The notes under the pieces are model-generated. The model was not told where the DNA came from. It searched no databases and saw only the letters and a list, made by a program, of their open reading frames with translations. Positions 46,606-58,500 of a stretch of 64,000 nt of DNA are shown here, piece after piece. Each line of letters starts with the position of its first letter. The stretch's first letter is position 1. A program made the translations under genes and the position numbers. Origin of the DNA: Carettochelys insculpta (taxonomy: Eukaryota; Chordata; Testudines; Carettochelyidae); NCBI RefSeq assembly GCF_033958435.1, contig NC_134137.1:256416501-256480500 (forward strand), read 5' to 3'.

Positions 46606-47590
46606 CAGGGGTGGGCAATAAAGAAAGCTGCCCCCTGCCAGGGCTAGTGTGTGCCAGGCTGCTGCCACTATGTTCTTGAGGTTCCATAAGGACAAATGCA
46701 GAGTGCTGCTCTTGGGACAGAAGAATCCCAAATGTTGTTACAGCCTGGGGACCGACTGGCTAAGTAGGAGTGCAGCAGAAAAAGGACATGAGGATTACAG
46801 TGGATGAGAGGCTGGATATGAGTTAACAGTGTGCCCTTGTAGCCATATTGGCATATTGGGCTGCATTAGGAGGAGCATTACCAGCAGATCTAGAGAAGTT
46901 ATTATTCCCCTCTATTCAGTACTGGTGAGTCCACATCTGAAGTATTGTGTCCAGTTCTGCCTCCACCCCAGTATAGAAAGGACGTGGATGCATTGGAGAG
47001 GGTCCAGCAGAGGGCAACAAAAGTGATTAGGGGGCTGGAGCATATGGCCTATGAGGAGCGGCTGATGGATTTGGGCTTATTTCGTTTGCAGGAGAGAAAA
47101 GTGAGGGGTGATTTGATAGCAGCCCTTAACTCCCTGGTGGAGGGCTCTAACAAGGATGACGAGAGGCTATTCTCAGTCGTGGTGGATGGCAGAACAACGA
47201 ACAATGGTCTGAAGTTACAGGAGGAGAGGTGTAGGTTGGATATTAGGAAAAACTGTTTCACTAGAAGAGTGGTGGAGCACTGGAATGCTACAGTTTTTTA
47301 AGTCCTCACTTGACAAAGTCCTGGTTGGGATGATTTAGTTGGGGTTGATCCTGCTTTAGGCAAGGGCTGGACCAAATGACGTCCTGAGGTCCCTTCCAGC
47401 CCTAGGGTTCTATGATTCTGTATTTACCTGTGCCTCTGCACATGCCAGCTGATCACAGCTTTTGTTGGCCACATATCACCAGTCGCGTCCGCTGGGAGAA
47501 GCAGGAAGTGGTGTAGACCGGAACACCACTTTCTGCTGCTCAATGAACTGCAGGCAATGAAAACCACAGGCAGGTATTTGCCCACCCCAG
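46606..47590. mobile_element. hAT-type element carrying a second CR1
   Basis: The termini CAGGGGTGGGCAATA and TATTTGCCCACCCCAG are imperfect complements with flanks GTCAAGAT and TCTAGGTA, a decayed duplication. The inner 46668-47422 segment is a separate CR1 copy. Confidence 0.65.
46668..47422 (+). mobile_element. CR1 LINE 3' fragment inside the hAT-type element
   Basis: A 118-codon frame at 46945-47301 encodes the CR1 RT tail: [40 protein letters not shown] and RKNCFTRRVVEHWNATVF. It is followed by the 3' end CAAATGACGTCCTGAGGTCC and TTCTATGATTCTG. The long frame is what remains of the retrotransposon, not a host gene. Confidence 0.9.
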
Positions 47591-47665
47591 TCTAGGTAAT
47601 GCTTAGTCCTGTCATGAGTGCACAGGACTGGACTAGATGACCCCTTCTAGCCCTATAATTCTGGC

Positions 47666-48429
47666 TGTCTATGAGTCATGCACTTCCTATATGGCATCCC
47701 ATTGCATTCAACAATTCTAGCTTCAAAATTGCTCTAAAATGGGAGACACATGGCATATTCTACATAATATAGTTTTCATTTTGGCAATAGCAGTGCAGTT
47801 TTGCGGCACATCAGAGGGTGCTCAGAGAGGTAAGATTTGGGGATCCCATGCTGGGCACAAACAATCCTTGGTGCCATGCCGCACAGCATTGTGAATTCCC
47901 CTGGAATACCATGACATAACAAGAATGTGTGGAGAAGACAGCGGAACCACCTGCTGCTACCACTATCATTTCTCCTCTCTTTGACTATAAGGGATGCAAA
48001 ATTGTATGGCTTTACTAGCAGTTGTGTAGCTGAGCTACAACCATTCCACAGATTTGGCAGAAGATTCCATTGCTCCTTCCCTAGAGCAGTCCTGCAGTGC
48101 ACGAAGCAGCTGCTTGCTCTTTGTAGCAGGCCTTTGGTATGGGCTTTGCTATGAGCTAAAAGTGCCTACAAACATTAATTAATAGAAGTCTCAAAGCACC
48201 TCTCTGAACCTCAGTAACATTATACAAGGTACTGGTAACAATCCCTTCTCTCTGCTGGAAAGGCCTCCCTTGGTGCAGTCAAGGAGTATATTAGCCTTTT
48301 TTATGGCTGCATATAATCATCCTGCAATCAACCAATACATTCAGGTTCTTCAACTCCTTTGTCACTCTCAACTGATACATCCCCACCACAAATTCTTGTT
48401 GGTAATCCCTGAAAGCACAATCCAGCACC
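47666..48429. other. PIK3C2G intron, nothing recognised
   Basis: Overlapping frames of 108 (minus) and 75 (plus) codons have no domain. Confidence 0.5.
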
Positions 48430-49410
48430 TTGCAATAATAAATTTCTCCCCATTTCTATCATTTCAGGTATCATTCTATCAGTTATGCCAATCTTTGTCC
48501 AGTGGCAGGATAGCTTGACTTTGTCTCATCTGCAAATCTTATTGGCACCCTCCTCTTTTTTTGCCAAGGCCATTAATGAAAATGTCAGATAAGACTGGTC
48601 CTCAAACCAATACCTGAGCAACTCACTAATAACTTACAGCCTCACAGTTCCCCTCTTAGGATGATTCTTTTTAGTCTCTGTTTTAACCAGTTCCTTGTAC
48701 AATGTACAATTATCCTATTACTCTACCTCTTCTCCAGTTTAAGTAATAATTTCCCCTATGGAACCGTAGCAAGTGCCTTACTGAAATCCAGGTAGATTAG
48801 ATCTTTTGTCTAAAAATCAGTTATTGTCTCAAAGAAGATCAGATTGATCTAGCACTGTCTATCTTTTGTAAAATCATTTTGAATTTTATCTCAGTTCCTC
48901 CCTTACTGCTATGTCCTAAACTACTTTCTCTTTCAAAATTTGTTCCAATATCTCGCATACAATTGAGATCAAACAGGTAATTTCCCACATCATGCACTCC
49001 AACCCTTTAAAATAAACAGGAACTATATTAGCAATTCTCCAGTCATGGGGTACAACCCTTGATTTTACAGATTCATTAAAAACCCTTAATATTGGGCTTG
49101 CCATTTCAAGTGCCAGTCCCATTAACATTATTGGCTGGAGATTATGTGAGCTCTCCAATGCAATCCTACTAAGCTGCCTGAGTTTGACTTCCATCTTCAG
49201 ATGTGGTAATTTCTATCACCATATCCTCACTGCCATTTGCCACCCTGCCACTACCCCTAAGCTCTTCATTAGCCTCATTAAAGACTGAGGCAAAGTGTTT
49301 ATTTAGGTTTTGGGTTACGCCTAGGTAATCTTTAATTTCTGTCCCATCCTCAGTATTTAGCAGTCCCTCTCCTTTCCTTGTTGTCTTCTTAACAAGCAGG
49401 GACACTTGAC
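48430..49410 (-). mobile_element. CR1 LINE, start of reverse transcriptase, reverse orientation
   Basis: Minus-strand frames give KKTTRKGEGLLNTEDGTE with LNKHFASVFNEANEE (49405-49169). A second frame (49194-48916) has SVKSRVVPHDWRIANIVPVY and CEILEQILKEKVV, which match the CR1 linker and RT block (VPxDWKxANVVPIFKKG, EQILL). Downstream frames decay around FADETK-like sequence near 48530. Confidence 0.78.
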
Positions 49411-49795
49411 TTCTGCAACTGGTTGAAATGTTGCAAAAATTCCAATTTAAAAAAAATTGGGTAAAACTTTAATAAGTGCAAAACCAAAAAAAAAAAAAAA
49501 ATTCTCACAACAGAGAGGGGACAATTGTGTTTTGCATGCACAAAAGTGGCATTCTGAATGAAGCTACTAATATTTTGATGAAAAAAATATTCCTGGAAAT
49601 TCAACAATACTCTAAATCACAGACTTGGAATAACAATTATTTTTCAATTTTGAGTAACAATATGCAGGTGTAATTATAAGCATTTTTCAACTTTTAAAAA
49701 TTTACATGTTCAGAGTTGCGTGAAATTATTTAATGATAGTAGGCATTGTTATGAACATTAAAGCTTTATAACTGCTGGCAAACTGCACACATTAT

Positions 49796-50044
49796 GGATG
49801 CATCTACTCTGGGAACTTCGAAGTTAGGAGCTACTTTGAAGTAGCCTGCAGGGCGCCTACACACATTTTCCTATGCTTCACAGTTAACCTTGAAGTAAGG
49901 CAGCCCAACTTCCAAGTCCTCACTCTATTCTCAGGAATGGAGTAGTGTAGGATGTGTGTAGACGCTCAACTTTGAAGTCTGTTACTTTGAAGTTGTACTT
50001 CAAAGTAAGCAACTTTGAAGTTGTTCTGTAATGTAGACATGGCC
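49796..50044. mobile_element. MITE with TTCGAAGTT / CTTTGAAGT blocks
   Basis: The ends are GGATGCATCTACTCTGG and AATGTAGACATGGCC, flanked by TAT and TAC. AACTTTGAAGT and its complement alternate through the right half, forming a hairpin-rich end only about 240 bp from the kinase exon donor. Confidence 0.7.
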
Positions 50045-50281
50045 TACATGTCAAAATACACAAAGTAAATATTCAAATGCTAGTAACTTCTCAAGGAGCA
50101 TTTTCTTACTTTGCCTTAATATACAATTAACTCATTAGAACTATTTTTTCATTAATTCCCGGGTTTACCATGAAATTCACATTTACCACTAGAAATCTAG
50201 TCCATCTAAGCCTAGCTAAAGGATGAAAGGAAAGCAAAAGGGATTGTTTTTATTTATTGGTTACATCCCAGACCTTCTTAC

Positions 50282-50438
50282 CATCTCCAGTAGATTCAAG
50301 AACAACTGGCTGTGCTTCCTGATTATATTATAAACTCGACAGCAAAGCTCCACAAACTCTTGGAAGCGCTGTGGGTTTTTTCCACCTTCTGTGATGAAAT
50401 ACTCCATCTCCGAAGTAAAAATAAAAGGGGCTCGATCC
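50282..50438 (-). CDS. PIK3C2G: PIK3C2G exon: end of kinase activation loop and C-lobe helices
   Basis: The acceptor is a T-rich tract ending TTTTTTCAAG and the donor is ATG|GTAAGA. The exon has 157 nt; its first base completes a codon begun in an upstream exon, followed by 52 codons starting [19 protein letters not shown] and ending LLEM in phase 0. In PI3-kinases the segment R-x-PF-x-x-T lies just after the DFG activation loop, and the helices that follow ([15 protein letters not shown]) are part of the C-lobe. The catalytic DFG and DRHNDN motifs would be in earlier exons, which I did not find up to base 64000. A reading frame continues past the donor for a few codons before a stop; this is intron read-through. 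Confidence 0.92.
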
Positions 50439-51857
50439 CTTGAAAAAACAAGATGCAATGAAAAATGACAAACCTTAACAGACAGTTAATCCCTGTTAAT
50501 ATTTGTTTTCCTACTATTTCCTTTCTCATTATTTCTTCCCTCCCTTCTTTTAAAGTGGAAAACACCATACCAGAACACTTAGGTACAGATGAAAACTTAG
50601 TGCAAATGGTGGGGAAGCCATCAAATGAACATTCTTTTTTAAAATTTATTTTTAACCCTCACTGCTTTAGTTTCATGACTCCCTGCCTGAGAATAATGGT
50701 CCTGATTTTTGAAGCATATTTGCTCCTGGTACTGAAATATTTATACCTGTACTTGAACAGAGCAGGATATAAATACAACTCCCTACCAGGCAAAACAATG
50801 TATTTGAAATACACAAAATCCCCCTAAGACGTAGGGTGCAGCTCTGCTTTTGAGTATACAACTGTAAAGGGTTGGTTCTAATCTCAGCTGCATCAGACTA
50901 AATCCAGATAAATATTGGCTTCTATCTAGTGACTCTGGATTTAGATTGATATAAATTGCCATCAGAATCTGGGTGCTTTTTTAATAACTTGTGGATTTGT
51001 GGTTATACTATGGTATTGCAAAAGAAAACGTATTAACGTGACTCTGGCTAAAAATTCTCCTCTTGACAGCTTGAGCTTCAATAGAGTCTGGTACACTGTT
51101 CCACTTCATTGCTGAGAGAACTACTGCAGGATTTTATTCCACATATCTATGTATGCAGATATTCATAAACAGGTCACAGAGCCACCACCCAGGCAAGAGA
51201 GACAGTAGATTAGATTTAACCCTGAACTAGAGGTGAGCCTCAGACAACATCCAGGATCTATATATCTCCAAATCTTTGGGAGATTTGAAGTCTAGATACA
51301 TATTTTACAGTTTGGAGCCCTCTCTAGTTAAACATTCACTCAGGAGGAGTCTGACCACATTCCAATTGCTGATTCTTCTCCATATCTTCCCCCCAGTATT
51401 CCCCAATCCATTATTAGTCTCTTCAATCTCCTGCAGACACATGCTCTTTGTGTAGCTACTGTGATGAAGTTAAGTTGCACTGGATGCTCCTGCAGAGGCT
51501 TAAGAATTCACCCAGGCCAGACAGGCAGCCTGCCTATTACCCTTCCTTTCCCTTCCTTTCCCTTCCGGCAGTCTCTGGATTAAAGTCTCCTATGACCCAT
51601 CCTCTACCTTTAAAACCTGGCCACATACAGGTGACGTGCAACAGGAAAGAACCCACTTTGTTAAGGTTTAAATCAAAAGCAAATACATTTTAATGTACTG
51701 TCATGGATGTTCATTGTGTTATACCAGTAGTGAAACTGAGTGCATAATAATCTCTCTTATTTCCATTTTTTTCTGTGTTTTGTAAGGAGCTGTTTGAGAA
51801 CATCACTATTACCTTTTGGTATTCCATGGCTTTGTGCTCTCTCTCTCTGGAGATTCT
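50439..51857. other. PIK3C2G intron upstream of the kinase exon, nothing recognised
   Basis: The 120-codon frame at 50465-50827 begins beside the exon acceptor but on the opposite strand, with no domain. Confidence 0.55.
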
Positions 51858-52539
51858 GGCTATGTCTACACGTGAAGCCAACATCGAAATAGGCTATTTC
51901 GATGAATAACGTCTACATGTCCTCCAGGGCTGGCAACGTCGATGTTCAACTTCGATGTTGCGCGGCACCACATCGAAATAGGCGCTGCGAGGGTACGTCT
52001 ACACGCCAAAGTAGCACACATCGAAATAAGGGTGCCAGGCACAGCTGCAGACAGGGTCACAGGGTGGACTCAACAGCAAGCCGCTCCCTTAAAGGGCCCC
52101 TCCCAGACACAGTTGCACTAAACAGCACAAGATACACAGAGCCGACAACTGGTTGCAGACCCTGTGCCTGCAGCATGGATCCCCAGCTGCCGCAGCAGCA
52201 GCCAGAAGCCCTGGGCTAAGGGCTGCTGCCCACGGTGACCATAGAGCCCCGCAGGGGCTGGAGAGAGAGCATCTCTCAACCCCCCAGCTGATGGCCGCCA
52301 TGGAGGACCCGGCAATTTCGACGTTGCGGGACGCGGATCGTCTACACGGTCCCTACTTCGACGTTGAACGTCGAAGTAGGGCGCTATTCTGATCCCCTCA
52401 TGAGGTTAGCGACTTCGACGTCTCGCCGCCTAACATCGAAGTTAACTTCGAAATAGCGCCCGACGCGTGTAGCTGCGACGGGCGCTATTTCGAAGTTAGT
52501 GCCACTACTTCGAAGTAGAGTGCACGTGTAGACACAGCT
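51858..52539 (+). mobile_element. 682-bp Harbinger derivative, copy 4
   Basis: The left end is GGCTATGTCTACACGTGAAG and the right end GTGCACGTGTAGACACAGCT, flanked by TCT and TAT (one mismatch). It matches the 710-bp copies but lacks one left palindrome arm. It keeps ATG at 52175, giving a remnant of 14 codons (MDPQLPQQQPEALG) before a stop. Confidence 0.87.
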
Positions 52540-52578
52540 TATATGTCTCAATCAGATATTATAAAAGCATGTCTTTTA

Positions 52579-53314
52579 GGGTATGTCTACACTACAGAGT
52601 TATTCTGGAATAGTTTTTTCTGGAGTTATTATTCCAAAATAGGATATTCCAGAATAATGCATCCACACTACAGGGAAGCCCTGGAATAAACAAAACTTAT
52701 TTCAAAATAGTGTGTCCACACACAGTAGAGCCTATTTCAGATTACAGCCCCTGGAAGCACTCTGGGGCTATGTCTACACAGCTATGTTATTTTAGAATAG
52801 AATAAGCTATTTCAGAATAATTTATTTTGAAATAGCCCCTATTCCTTGTGGCTAAGGCTACACTGTGGAAATAAGTTATGCAATTTGTATTTCACAAAGT
52901 GTGAAACTTATTTTGAGACATCTGATTTCAAAGCCAGTGCAGGCTACAGTGCACCAGGGTTCAAAATAAGTGCTTATTTCGATCTTCTTGATAACCCTCA
53001 GGTTACCAGGAACAAAATACAGCGTTTGAAATAGCCTTGCTATTTGAAGCATCCTGTCTGGCCATGCAGTTTTTTCTCAGGATGCAAATGTATCCCAAAA
53101 TAGAAACAATAGTGTAGCTTTAGCCTGTCTGTACAGCCCCTATTTTGGAATATATATTTTGGAATAAGTGCTATTCATTGTAGAATGAAGTTTACAGAAT
53201 TTGAAATAAGCCATCCACTATTTCAAAATAGTAGTTTTGCATTGTAGATGCTCGCAAAGTTATTTTGGAATAGCACCCGTTATTCTGAAGCAACTTTGCT
53301 GTGTAGACACACCC
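52579..53314. mobile_element. TIR element (GGGTATGTCTACAC family) with TTA duplication and inner insertions
   Basis: The ends are GGGTATGTCTACACTACAGA and CTGTGTAGACACACCC; TTA flanks both sides (52576-52578, 53315-53317), the canonical Harbinger target. Inside, GGCTACACTGTGG (from 52856) and its complement ending near 53124 mark a further nested short element. Another terminus-like stretch, GGGGCTATGTCTACACAGC, begins near 52766. Confidence 0.82.
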
Positions 53315-53378
53315 TTACTCAGCTCAGTAAATAATTTTTTTCCAACCCAGTCTTTAATCTATCATTCAGCTTTTCTTA

Positions 53379-54412
53379 GGCTGAATCTACACTAGCTCCC
53401 TAATTCGAAGGGAGCATGGTAAGTAAGGTGTCGGAGTTTATTAATGAAGTGCTGCGCTGCATATGCTGCACTTCATTAAGCAAATTCCCCCTCATGGGAA
53501 CTCTGAAGTAAACAGAGTAGTTTCAGGGAGTTGTTATTAATGGTTCTCAATCCTGCTGGAAAGGTATAACAAGTGGGGTTCCACAGTGGTCTGTATTGGG
53601 ACCAGTTCTGTTCAATATCTTCATCAACAATTTAGATATTGGCATAGAAAGTACACTTATTAAGTTTGCAGATGATACCAAGCTGGGAGGGGTAGCAACT
53701 GCTTTGAAGGATAGGGTCAAAATTCAAAATGTTCTGGAAAATTGGAGAAATGGTCTGAAGTAAACAGGATGAAGTTTAATAAAGACAAATGCAAAGTGCT
53801 TCACTTAGGATGGAACAATCAGTTTCACACATACCGAATGGGAAGCGACTGTCTAGGAAAGAGTATGGCAGAAAGGGATCTAGTGGTTATAGTGGACCAC
53901 AAGTTAAATATGAGTCACCAGTGTGATGCTGTTGCAAAAAAACCAAACATGATTCTGGGATGCATTAACAGGTGTGTTGTGAACAAGACATGAGAAATCA
54001 TTCTTCCGCTCTACTCTGCACTGGTTAGGCCTCAGCTGGAGTATTGTGTCCAGTTCTGGGCGCCGCATTTCAAGAAAGATGTGCAGAAATTGGAAAGGTC
54101 CAGAAAAGAGCAACAAGAACAATCAAAGGTCTAGAGAACATGACCTATGAAGAAAGGCTGAAAGAACTGGGCTTGTTTAGTTTGGAAAAAAAAGATTAAG
54201 GGAGGATATGATAATGGTTTTCAAGTATCATAAGGAGGAGGAAGAAAACTTGTTCTTTTTGGCTTCTGAGGATAGAACAAGAAGCATGGCGGGGGGGGAG
54301 GGGAATTTGCTTAATGAAGTGCTGCGTATGCAGCACAGCACTTCATTAATAACCTCCCAACACCCTACTTACCATGCTCCCTTCGAAGTATGGAGCTAGT
54401 GTAGAGAAGCCC
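53379..54412. mobile_element. Foldback MITE with a CR1 LINE in its loop
   Basis: The arms 53379-~53495 and ~54300-54412 are inverted copies: CTACACTAGCTCCCTAATTC and AAGTGCTGCGCTGCATATGC on the left have their complements on the right. TTA flanks both sides if one extra C is allowed at the right end. The 780 bp between the arms is CR1 sequence. Confidence 0.78.
53520..54275 (+). mobile_element. CR1 LINE fragment, reverse transcriptase C-terminus
   Basis: Conceptual frames contain RT motifs: [13 protein letters not shown] at ~53666-53697, then a frame with MKFNKDKCKVLHLGWNNQ and AERDLVVIVDHKLNMSHQCD. It continues past frameshifts into the [20 protein letters not shown] and [18 protein letters not shown] blocks. 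There are several stops and frame breaks, so it is dead. Confidence 0.85.
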
Positions 54413-54455
54413 TTAGAGACACGAGTTCCCCTGCTTAGCATGAACACTTTTCTAT

Positions 54456-54828
54456 GGCTACATCTGCACTAGAGAATTTTATTGACAAAATGCGGCACTT
54501 CTGCCAACTGCATTCTGCCTCTCCACAATGAAGAATGATGCCTTTGTTGACAGTTTCTGTCAACAAAAAAAAACATATGAATTCTCCAGGGGGGCCCCCC
54601 TCTGGTGACAGTTGGGCATTGAGTTCACTGGGCAGCCCTGTTTTCTGAGCTTCCAGTTGGCTGTTCTTTCAGGAGAGCAGCTGGGCAGTAGGGCCACTCT
54701 CTGTTGAGAGTGGATCACATTTTTGATCTGCATTTAAGTGTGGATGTGATCTGTTGACAGAAGTTTTGCCAGAAGATCTCTTCCAACAGTAATTCCTGTT
54801 GTCAGATTACTGTAGTGTAGATGTAGCC
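54456..54828. mobile_element. MITE of the TGTCAACA family
   Basis: The ends are GGCTACATCTGCACTAGAG and GTAGTGTAGATGTAGCC, flanked by TAT and TGT (one mismatch). TTGTTGACAGTTTCTGTCAA lies inside. The GTCGAC motifs of the younger relative at 9314-9961 have decayed to GTCAAC or GTTGAC here. Confidence 0.78.
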
Positions 54829-54914
54829 TGTGATATTAACCACTACATATTCCTATCTTATTGCAGAAGGAGATGTGAACCAACAACACTCACTGAAGTC
54901 AGCCAGGAAGGCAG

Positions 54915-55510
54915 TAGAATCATAGAACACTAAAACTGGAAGGGTCCACTAGAGGCCATCAAGTCCTGTCCCCTGCCCTCACAGCAGGACCAAGCACCAT
55001 CTATATCATCCCTGTTAAATATTTGTCAAACCTGTTCTTAAATATATCCCATGATGGAGATTCTACAACTACCCTAGGCAATTTATTCTATTATTTAACC
55101 ACCCTGTCAGTTAGGAATTTTTTTCTTAATGTCCAGTCTAAACCTCCCTTGCTGCATTTTAAGTCCATCGCTTCATGTACTATTTTCAGAGGCCAAGGAG
55201 AATAAATTTGCTCCCTTCTACATGTAATATCCTCTCATATCTCCTCTTCTCCTTTCCAAACTAAACAAACCCAATTATTTTAATCTCTCTTATATCATAT
55301 TTTCTAGCCCTTTAATCATTTTAGTTGTTCTTCTCTGGACCCTCTCCAATTTCTCTACATCTTTTTTAAAATGTGGGGCCCAGAACTAGACACAGCATTC
55401 CAGCTGAGGCCTAATCAGTGCAGAGTAAAGCAGAAGAATGACTTCTCATGTCTTGTTCACAACGCTCCTGTTAATGCATCCCAGAATCATGGTTTTTTTT
55501 TTTTTTTTTG
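54915..55510 (-). mobile_element. CR1 LINE 3' end, reverse orientation
   Basis: The plus strand starts AGAATCATAGAACACTAAAA and CCATCAAGTCCTGTCCCCTG, then CTCTGGACCCTCTCCAATTT and CAGAACTAGACACAGCATTC. It breaks off at a 17-T run (55493-55509), the complement of the A-run in the AKKAN region. Confidence 0.85.
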
Positions 55511-58500
55511 GCAACAACCTCACACGGTTGACTTATACTCAGTTTGTGGTCTACTATGATCCCTAGATGCCTAATAACAGAGCCAAGCCTGAAAAACTGA
55601 TCATTTTCACCTAAGATTAGAGATGGGTCCAATCCCAAAACCTAGATTTCAGTACTCTTCCATCTTTGACAGTGTGTGTAAACCAAACCCCAGTCTCAGA
55701 TTTCCTGTTTATAAGTTGTCTAGTCTGCAGATGTAAAATTCCATGCTCTGTCCACTGTGATCTGTATGCTGAGGTTTGTATCCATCCACATCAAGGAATA
55801 AGATATTATGTGGAAACAGTTATTCTAAAGCACGGTCAAAGCTCTCATGTTAAACCAGCATCACAGTTATTTGAGCTGAAATCAGGAACTGTGAGAAACA
55901 GTACATTTAGTGGAAGACACCGTTTGGGGTACAGCATGACACTGACGAAGAGCATTAAGTTATTTTCGTGGGCTTTGTTTGAGTCTGTGACTAGTATTTG
56001 GCAGCTCTTATTTTCAGCAGTAGCTATGTTGTAAGATGTTTTGAAACAGTTTACAGGGTTCTTAAATGTCTCAGTTTCCCTCAAGTCTGTCTTCTAAGGT
56101 GTTGGACCTTCCCTCTTACAGTTACCTGCCACTGTGGGACTGTGGGTGGCTGTGGGTGCTCTGCTACTCAGCTGGGCAGCACCTGAATCTCTCCTGGGGG
56201 GATGCCCAAGTGCTCAGTTTACAGGAAACACTGTCCACCACCCAGCAACTCACCAGAAGGCACTGGGCTAACTTTTGTAACAGCTCTATGGTCCATTTGG
56301 ATATAACTCTGCAAGGGACAGTGTTTCTATGCAGTCAGCTACACAGACGTGAACATGAGACACCACCTGCTACTGTTAGTATGAGATCCAGATTGCCACA
56401 GTTTCAGGGTGATTGCATGTGTTTTAACCCTTTGCAGTCCCCCATTAAAAGTTTCTGGCTCCCTGATGTCATGCCTCTTCAATGAAATCCACTTCTCTTT
56501 CCCTCCTGATAGGGACTTTAAGGTGTCTCAGTTCCCTGCCATACACATTGATATCCGCACCAAGTCAGTTTGCCTCTGTGCATGGCTTTCTCTCCTCCAA
56601 GGGCTATGAACAGCGTATTGCCTGCACTAAGTTACTGCATGGCTCTTTCTAAGGAGACACATTTATTATTAAGACAAAAGCATTACAGAGAAAACAACAG
56701 GCAGATTTAAAACAGACACTAAAATGTCACAAGTTACTCATCAGCCCCATAGGACCCTCATAGGCCAGAGTGTTTCCAAACCTTCTGCAAGAGTTGGAGT
56801 CCCCTTGAACAGAAAGTCTTATCATTTGCTGGATCAGCAAGAAAGTTCCGAGTCAGTTAAAATGCAGCTATTTTAGTCCAGAAGACACTTTAAATCAACA
56901 CCCACTGTTTTTTGTTCTTAAGGGAGCTACAAGCAACCCTTGCCCACACACGCCTCCTCCACAGCTGCATATAATCCCTGGCCCCCAGTGATACAAAGAC
57001 CATTCATAACCTTAATACAATATGTTCCTCCAAAGATATTTCACAATTTCAATATGTGTCACTCAGATCTTAAGTCATAATGTATCACCACCACAGCGTG
57101 CCCAAAAACTAAGGACTCCTTATCATCCCCAGTATGTACACCAACGAGGCCTCCCAGGTTAATCTCCACTAAGCCTGTGTATCTTCAATTAAATCTGTGG
57201 GGTTTCATGGGTTTAACAGAAGAGAGTTGGCACTCCAGCATGCTGCAGATTTACTTCTTATTTTGTTTTTGTGCTGCATTTTTGGAGCAGATTCACAAGT
57301 AGTAAATCTGGCTTTGACTATGCCTCCAGTGTGTAAGGCTGGACAAGCCTTATTTCTAAGGGAGCACAAAAAGTGATTAAGCCATTGCACCATATTATGG
57401 CCTCTGTCCTACAAGGGAAGCATCATCTTTAGTGTAAATCTCTGTGAACATTTGGTGTAACTTGGCCTGGACCATGTACCCTATAGCATATAATCAAAAT
57501 CAATGAAGCTACCTTATCAGGCCCTTTCTTCAGTGCAAACTGTGCCCCAGGTGGGATGAGAGGCGTTTTAGAGTGGAACACTTTCAATGAAGAAGGGAAT
57601 GCACACACTGAGAGCAAGCAGGGTTTTATACAGTACTGGGATTTCAGAGGTTACATTCTGTTATAACTATAACCTAATGTTTACTAAATTAATCCCAGGA
57701 AAAGCAAATACAGTGACGAATGTCTTTGTGTATTGATGTTAGATCTTCCAAATTTTCATGGGAAGGTTTTTTAGTTTCCCTCCAGAGGCTATGAATGTTT
57801 GGATGATATGACACGGGAGGCAGGGAGGGTTAAGGAGAATATTTACTCGGATCACAACATTGGCTGGAAACTGGCTTTATCCTGTAGATACAGAACAGTA
57901 AGATCCCTGGGGTTTACTGACCCAAGGGATGAAATAAGCTGATAATGAAGTTTATGAGGTCAGCAAAGATTCAAGCTTTCCCTGTTCTGAATCCCACGGT
58001 ATGGAACATGTTGTTCCACTGAGAAAGATGTCTCAACTTCCTCCTTTATTTAGTAATTGGAGCACATGAGACAAACAGCAAGTGACCTTTTCTCTGATTC
58101 AACCTGAATTTATCATTGTGTTGTTACAGGAAAGTTTGTTCTACTCATGCCACAAGAAATGTGGTGAGCAGCCGGTCAAATAAAGATCCAAACTTTAGAT
58201 ACAGTTCAATTGCTGATATGAACATTGAAGAGAACAAGCATGAGAAACCACACAGAACTGTTCCTTGTTTAAAATCAGTTCCTTCATCCATTCAGCCACC
58301 CACATATACACATGGGGTTTTGTAAAATCATCTGGGCTGAGTCATGAATAAGTAGTGGCACTCAGCAGGAGTAACTGGAACTCAGATGCAATCAATGGAA
58401 AAGTAAATATTTCAGTTAGTGTCTGAATGGGCATTATCTTTTATTTTTCTGAAAAACCTAAAGCTTCTTTAAATAATGCACAGCAGTTTTGGTTATTTGA

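Larger units (their letters stand above)
46480..47665 (+). mobile_element. Old CR1 3' end split by a hAT-like element
   Basis: The left part (46480-46605) carries GATTGTGCAGTCTCCACCCC and ATACCTGTGAGGGATAGTC. The right part (47591-47665) carries GTAATGCTTAGTCCTGTCAT and GACTGGACTAGATGACCCCT. Joined, they match the intact 3' end at 61965-62125. Confidence 0.75.
10611..50438 (-). other. PIK3C2G: PIK3C2G gene, 3' part (six exons and five introns)
   Basis: Six exons read in order on the minus strand form one continuous frame: 157, 110, 193, 122, 109 and about 80 nt. Exon phases agree at all five junctions: 0, 2/1, 0, 2/1 and 0. The joined product reads kinase C-lobe, then PX domain, then linker. 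From memory of the family, its closest relative is class II PI3K gamma rather than alpha or beta; markers are [29 protein letters not shown] and FPHWWHLPF. Class II PI3Ks phosphorylate phosphatidylinositol and PI4P at the 3-OH position on endosomal and plasma membranes. The five introns (about 12.7, 9.8, 0.5, 4.4 and 11.7 kb) and the flanking intron sequence are filled mostly with transposons. The start codon, the N-terminal domains, the DFG exon and the C2 exons are not in the window. Confidence 0.87.

Noticed and set aside
46945..47301. 118-codon frame as a host gene
   Set aside because: It is the C-terminal end of CR1 reverse transcriptase followed by a CR1 3' end.
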